DNA from: Skeletonema tropicum
Taxonomy: Eukaryota; Bacillariophyta; Thalassiosirophyceae; Thalassiosirales; Thalassiosiraceae
Direction of reading: 5' to 3'
DNA: 64,000 bases
NCBI GenBank assembly: GCA_037178625.1
Contig: CM074129.1
Span: forward strand, 3,844,001 to 3,908,000
Shown: positions 60,147-64,000 of the stretch, piece after piece
How positions within the stretch are numbered: the stretch's first letter is position 1
Layout of the letters: every line of letters begins with the position of its first letter
Position numbers and translations under genes: made by a program
Notes under the pieces: model-generated
What the model was told of the DNA's origin: nothing
Databases searched by the model: none
The model's input: the letters and a program-made list of their open reading frames with translations, nothing else

Positions 60147-60653
60147 TTACATGGCATCAATCATAAACTGAAAATCTCCAGAAAGCACCCGTTTCGTACA
60201 AACCTTCACATCATCTTCCCCACTCTTGGCACGCAATCCATCATTCCGACATCCAGCCATAGCCCTACGTTTCTTCGATGCATCACTCTCTTCAATTCCC
60301 TCCTTTAAATCTAAATTACCCGCTCCCTGTGCAGCTAAAAAGACATCTTCTGTTCCCATGGCTTGTGCTTTTTCGAGTCGTTTCTTCCATGTCGTTTGCC
60401 AGTCCTCATCTGTGACTTCATCATATTCACCTGTTTCTTCGTTTAGTATGTATCTTGCAGTGGCTATTTGAGGTATTGTGAGTACTGCAGCTGTGGCGAA
60501 TGTGTTGAGGAAGGATCTACGTGAAGAGTTTTCTGCAACAGTATTTGATGCTAGCTTTGAGGATGAGGAAGGTGCGGTTCCAAAGCCTTGTACTGATGAC
60601 AGTAGGCTCAGTGCGATGATGCACAGTGAAAGAGGAGAGATAGACGATCGCAT
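60147..60653 (-). CDS. thylakoid-lumen protein with Tat-type transit signal, unknown function
   Basis: 168 residues. Tripartite N-terminus: ER signal peptide (ISPLSLCIIALSLLSSVQG), a GFGTAP plastid motif, then SSRRSFLNTFATAAVLTIP with twin arginines and an ATA cleavage site. The mature part starts RYILNEETGEYDEVTDEDW and has four Cys at most. It is therefore predicted to cross four membranes into the thylakoid lumen by the Tat route. The mature domain belongs to no family I can name. Its last 33 codons are duplicated at 56131-56230. Convergent with the reductase at 59965. Confidence 0.7.
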   Translation of the reverse strand: MRSSISPLSLCIIALSLLSSVQGFGTAPSSSSKLASNTVAENSSRRSFLNTFATAAVLTIPQIATARYILNEETGEYDEVTDEDWQTTWKKRLEKAQAMGTEDVFLAAQGAGNLDLKEGIEESDASKKRRAMAGCRNDGLRAKSGEDDVKVCTKRVLSGDFQFMIDAM

Positions 60654-60999
60654 CGTTGAAGAATGTTATTTGATTGCTCTGTCTGTGATCATAGCATAAG
60701 AGGAAAGTAGGTCGAAGAAGCAACAATCATCGAGGCAAGAGCAACCAAAGCAAAGGGAAGGGCGACACGATGTTGTTGTGAAGAGTGAAGAGTTGAAGTA
60801 GGTACGTCAGCACAGCTGATCGGGGCTATCCGATTATAATCAATTAGAGGCAGCTCTTTTTTCAATTTGTTGACGCTGATTCATTCAATCATCATCGCGA
60901 CAACCTGCGACAACGCTGTGCAATGGTACTCTGCATCTCCGTGGCCTACTCTCATACTTCTTGTTCTCTTAGACTAAATAAACGACGCAACAATCCAAA
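60654..60999. promoter_or_regulatory. divergent promoter region of two lumen-protein genes
   Basis: A 346-bp region between two genes that both encode lumen-targeted proteins in opposite directions; co-regulation is possible. No specific motif was identified. Confidence 0.4.
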
Positions 61000-61725
61000 A
61001 TGGTAGCCAAGACGACAACACTCCTCAGCCTCTTAATGGCGTCCAGCACATCCGCTTTCGCACCTCAAATGATGCAAAACAACTCACCAAGCTGCAGCAC
61101 ACAACTCTCCGCCACAAAGAACAATAACAACAACAATGAATCTTCTGCCCAATTAGCCGCAGCCACAATCGCCATCGCCTCCTCCCTCCTCCTCTCCCCA
61201 CTCTCCGCCAACGCCGACGGACAAACCAAGGAATTCAAACTCCCACCAATCGACAAGGCCGATAAGTCCAGATGTGTCCTCAACTCCAGTAAGATGGGCC
61301 AAGCCAACGCAGCACGCGACAAGCTATACGACTTACGTGAATGTCCTCTCTCCGGAGTACAGGGCAACGAATTTGATCTTAGTGGAGTTATCATGACCGA
61401 TACGGATGTCTCCAAGGCCAACTTTCGTGATGCACAATTCTCCAAGGGATATTTGAGAAATAGTAATTTTGACGGGGCCGACTTTACGAATGCTATTGTC
61501 GACCGTGCCACTTTCAAGGGCAGTTCGTTGAAGGGGACGATATTTACCAATGCTGTTTTGACGGCGACTAGTTTCGAGGGGGCGGATGTGGAAAACGCGG
61601 ATTTTACGGATGCGTATATCGGAGATTACGACATTAGGAACTTGTGTAAGAACCCTACTTTGAAGGGGGAGAATCCGACTACTGGGGCGGATACTCGTCT
61701 TTCTGCCAATTGTAAACTCAATTAG
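61000..61725 (+). CDS. thylakoid-lumen pentapeptide-repeat protein
   Basis: 241 residues. N-terminus: LLSLLMASSTSAFAPQ, a textbook ASAFAP plastid signal, then a second hydrophobic stretch (AATIAIASSLLLSPLSANA) for thylakoid transfer. From about residue 120 the A(D/N)LxX pentapeptide repeat runs: FDLSGV, KANFRDAQF, SNFDGADFTNA, ATFKGSSLKGTIF, TSFEGADVENADF. The end has two Cys (NLCKNPTLKGENPTTGAD ... SANC). It resembles the lumenal pentapeptide proteins of plants (TL15/TL17 type), whose role in photosystem upkeep is not settled. Complete single exon. Confidence 0.85.
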   Translation: MVAKTTTLLSLLMASSTSAFAPQMMQNNSPSCSTQLSATKNNNNNNESSAQLAAATIAIASSLLLSPLSANADGQTKEFKLPPIDKADKSRCVLNSSKMGQANAARDKLYDLRECPLSGVQGNEFDLSGVIMTDTDVSKANFRDAQFSKGYLRNSNFDGADFTNAIVDRATFKGSSLKGTIFTNAVLTATSFEGADVENADFTDAYIGDYDIRNLCKNPTLKGENPTTGADTRLSANCKLN

Positions 61726-61855
61726 AAGGAAGGGTGTTTGTGAGAGAGAGAGAGATGTATGACGTGCACATGTAGGGGTTTTGATATGTACATGCAATTA
61801 AAACAACCAATTATCTACACAACCTAATGAAGTCTTCTTCTTGTGAATACCACCT

Positions 61856-63694
61856 TCATTTTTTCTTTGGAATCAATTGCTTCAGAATGTCATTCACCCC
61901 ATCTATTGTCAGCTTGGCTGCCTCCAATCTTTGAAGTATGCTTGTCATCTTCAACAGATCACTTCGAGATGGACTTTCTGCTCCAGAGATTGAGAGTCCG
62001 TCGAGCAACATCCAAATCACGTAAGAGAGTCGATGAGCTCGCCGAAGGGTAGAATACTTGGATGAAGTCGCTGAAATTCGATCCACACGAACAAATGGAC
62101 TTTTGAACGAAGTACCAATGTTACCTCCAGAATTCTCCATTGATGCAGCAGCACCCTCCAGCAAGAAATCCTTGGGCCAATCGTTTCGCTTGGGCAGAAG
62201 CCCCATCAGTTGACTTGGCATGGGCACAGTAGCTGGACTAACCATGGTAAGGAGCCGAAGCATAGTGTCCAAACTACGCCATAGATGATATTCCATCATT
62301 TGAACTGCCTCCACCGACGTGGACGAAGGAGTGGACGACATAGAGGACGATGGTTCTGGAAGAAACAGCGATGAAGAATCTTCAGTTTCAGAAAACAAAT
62401 CCTCCTCGGAGGAAGGTGTTTGCGCCCTTGCCAAATTTTTCCAGTATGCTTCGAGAGATCGAGTAGTCACTGATTCTGCATCGTCCAATGAGCCGTATGA
62501 GAATTTATCATAGTTCATCAGCTGTACTACGCTCATGTAAGCATCTGCTTTTTCTCGCTCTTGTTTCCGAATAGCATCCTTGATTTTTCTGGTAGCATTG
62601 CTGTCAGTTGATTTTGCCTTCAAAGCATCTATATTGTTTGGACGCTTGGGTTTCTCTTCTAGAAATATTGGGAGGCATTCAAATTGTCGACAACGCAATG
62701 AGTCTGCCACTGCTGCTGCTCTTGCGGCTCCGCTTACGGCAGATGGACTTGAAGAGAGTGGATTGTTCTCACCAACGTTATTGCTAGTGTCATGACTTGA
62801 AAGAATCGAAGCACTCGACATGAGCGCCTTGTCAAAATACATCTTCATCAACTCATCATCCGGTGCAAGTTGCACATCGGTGCACAGATATGGATGTTTG
62901 GATGACACATTGTGAATACGAATCTTGTCAATAGCCTGAACTGCCAGAACAATTCGTCCATCTTCATCGTGGAATCGACGATCTGTAATGCGGAAGAGTG
63001 TCCCATAAAGACCTTGAGCGCGTTTTAATTCGTATTGGATATCGTTGTATGCTTCTGTGTTGTCAATGTTTGGAATGTCGTCTTGTGTCGATGATTCTGA
63101 TGCACTAGTAGAAGTGGCGGATGACGTTGAATCCGGTAGAAACACATGTGCAAAATACCATGGAGCCGGGCCAGATAGAATAGAATGGAACATGTGACAG
63201 TGCTGTGGATTATGAATGTTCCATACGAATTGATAACCGGGTAGTATTGCCGCACTATCGGCACTTTGAATTCCGTCATAGGATGTGATTGTCGGTAGGT
63301 TCCATAAAGATGTGTGTCCGTAGGATAGAGTATTGGCACAGGGTTTGGACTGAACAGGAGACGACGTTACCGCAACTGATGACGAAGAGGCAGAAGAATT
63401 CGGCTCCTTGTAATACACCTTTTGCAATTCTCGCACCATCTCCATCCTTCTTGCACGATCATGATCACTCTCTAGTTCCGAGAAGGGAGCTGCGTCCTCG
63501 TTGTAATTCTTTGGTGGTGCAACATTTTCCTTCCTATTTGGCTCGTTTTCAAATATATCATCGAAGAGAGAATCATGGAGTTCTGAAGAAGATCTGTGAA
63601 GAGCTGCTGTGCTTTTGAAGTGAGGTATGGAAGCAAAACCAGATGCTTCTTCGCTGTGGAGAAAAGCTAATAGCAAGCATAAAGACTTCTTCAT
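61856..63694 (-). CDS. plastid-targeted protein with Lon N-terminal-like (LON substrate-binding) domain
   Basis: 612 residues from the ATG at 63694, which directly precedes a signal peptide (KKSLCLLLAFLHSEEASGF) with a GFASIP plastid motif; the Met seven codons upstream is less likely. Residues about 115-270 read as a Lon-N-like domain: ILPGYQFVWNIHNPQHCHMF, APWYFAHVFLP, YGTLFRITDRRF, GRIVLAVQAIDKIRI. No AAA+ or Ser-Lys protease domain follows, so it is not a Lon protease; stand-alone LON domains bind substrates or cereblon-like partners. The C-terminal part is helical and not recognised. The first 339 bp of the window repeat its 5' end. Confidence 0.75.
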   Translation of the reverse strand: MKKSLCLLLAFLHSEEASGFASIPHFKSTAALHRSSSELHDSLFDDIFENEPNRKENVAPPKNYNEDAAPFSELESDHDRARRMEMVRELQKVYYKEPNSSASSSSVAVTSSPVQSKPCANTLSYGHTSLWNLPTITSYDGIQSADSAAILPGYQFVWNIHNPQHCHMFHSILSGPAPWYFAHVFLPDSTSSATSTSASESSTQDDIPNIDNTEAYNDIQYELKRAQGLYGTLFRITDRRFHDEDGRIVLAVQAIDKIRIHNVSSKHPYLCTDVQLAPDDELMKMYFDKALMSSASILSSHDTSNNVGENNPLSSSPSAVSGAARAAAVADSLRCRQFECLPIFLEEKPKRPNNIDALKAKSTDSNATRKIKDAIRKQEREKADAYMSVVQLMNYDKFSYGSLDDAESVTTRSLEAYWKNLARAQTPSSEEDLFSETEDSSSLFLPEPSSSMSSTPSSTSVEAVQMMEYHLWRSLDTMLRLLTMVSPATVPMPSQLMGLLPKRNDWPKDFLLEGAAASMENSGGNIGTSFKSPFVRVDRISATSSKYSTLRRAHRLSYVIWMLLDGLSISGAESPSRSDLLKMTSILQRLEAAKLTIDGVNDILKQLIPKKK

Positions 63695-63808
63695 TGTTTT
63701 CCTTCTTCTCTGCACAAATAATGAATGATGCTCAACTGCTCTTGCTCTTCGTAGAAGTGCACATCATTGTAATGCAGAATCACCTTCAAACCGAACAATA
63801 GAACAATA

Positions 63809-64000
63809 GTACGCAGCAGCTCGACCGGACGCGGGACAGAGGAGGTGGGGACGGACCCTTTTTTCCGGGAACCGTTCGTTTGGCTTGATCAGTCCTATGA
63901 AGAAGATCTCGTCTATCTCTCCAGAGCCGCCCCCACCCTATTCAGCTATCTAACTTCCGCAGATGGCGATACATCTCCAGCCTTCTATTACATTGTTTCC
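63809..64000 (+). CDS. possible exon, open to the window end
   Basis: The plus-strand frame ...TDPFFREPFVWLDQSYEEDL, then APTLFSYLTSADGDTSPAFY, is open for at least 64 codons and looks protein-like. There is no ATG; an AG at 63808-63809 could be an acceptor. It starts exactly where the match to the window start ends (63807/63808). Not recognised. Confidence 0.35.

Noticed and set aside
1..64000. CRISPR arrays, rRNA and tRNA genes
   Set aside because: None seen; repeats present are tandem, inverted or transposon-derived, and no tRNA-like fold was identified by eye.

Overview
The window looks like nuclear DNA of a centric diatom. Several single-exon genes begin with a hydrophobic signal peptide followed by an ASAFAP-like Phe motif, which is the bipartite plastid-targeting signal of diatoms. 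One product also carries a twin-arginine lumen signal. The coding content fits a diatom: CpeT-like lyase, thylakoid-lumen pentapeptide protein, MYND/Sel1 and ankyrin families, and a diatom-type copia element. Introns are few and short with GTRAGT donors. One 510-base run of N (28463-28972) marks a scaffold gap.

Layout. 1-7.7 kb is repeat-rich: a second copy of the 5' end of the gene at 61.9-63.7 kb, two hAT-type MITEs with 8-bp target duplications, a hAT transposase relic, a tyrosine-recombinase-like relic, one MYND-Sel1 gene and a fragment of a paralogue. 7.8-9.3 kb is a CDC123/D123 gene. 10.1-13.3 kb is a copia element cut off where reverse transcriptase should begin. 13.3-28.5 kb is the most unusual region: four multi-kilobase genes, three of them spliced, seven of nine introns carrying the same AT-rich palindrome. 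The last gene joins a Ulp1-type cysteine protease to DUF6570, Helitron-like N and HUH-Rep domains. I read this as a large Helitron-related element with at least three unfamiliar companion genes. Its helicase end is hidden by the N gap.

29-49 kb is ordinary gene space: an OTU-DUF72 fusion, a LIM/PDZ protein, PpnP, a CpeT-like protein, a J-like/OTU protein split by a 1-bp frameshift, a DUF1826 protein and mitochondrial cysteine desulfurase NFS1. It is interrupted by a 1.65-kb TIR element and a foldback repeat. 49.8-60.2 kb is a tandem duplication of an ankyrin gene plus a DEP-disulfide oxidoreductase gene. The ankyrin gene of copy A holds a 2.27-kb TIR transposon whose empty site is preserved in copy B. 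60-64 kb holds two thylakoid-lumen proteins, a plastid Lon-N-domain protein and the start of another exon.

How parts work together: the plastid genes (60.1-63.7 kb and 38.3 kb) are independent units, not an operon. The Helitron-like block is the only part that behaves as a multi-gene system. Several reading frames there and elsewhere break at short homopolymers, so some apparent pseudogenes may be base-level assembly errors. All function calls come from motif reading by eye; no database search was run.
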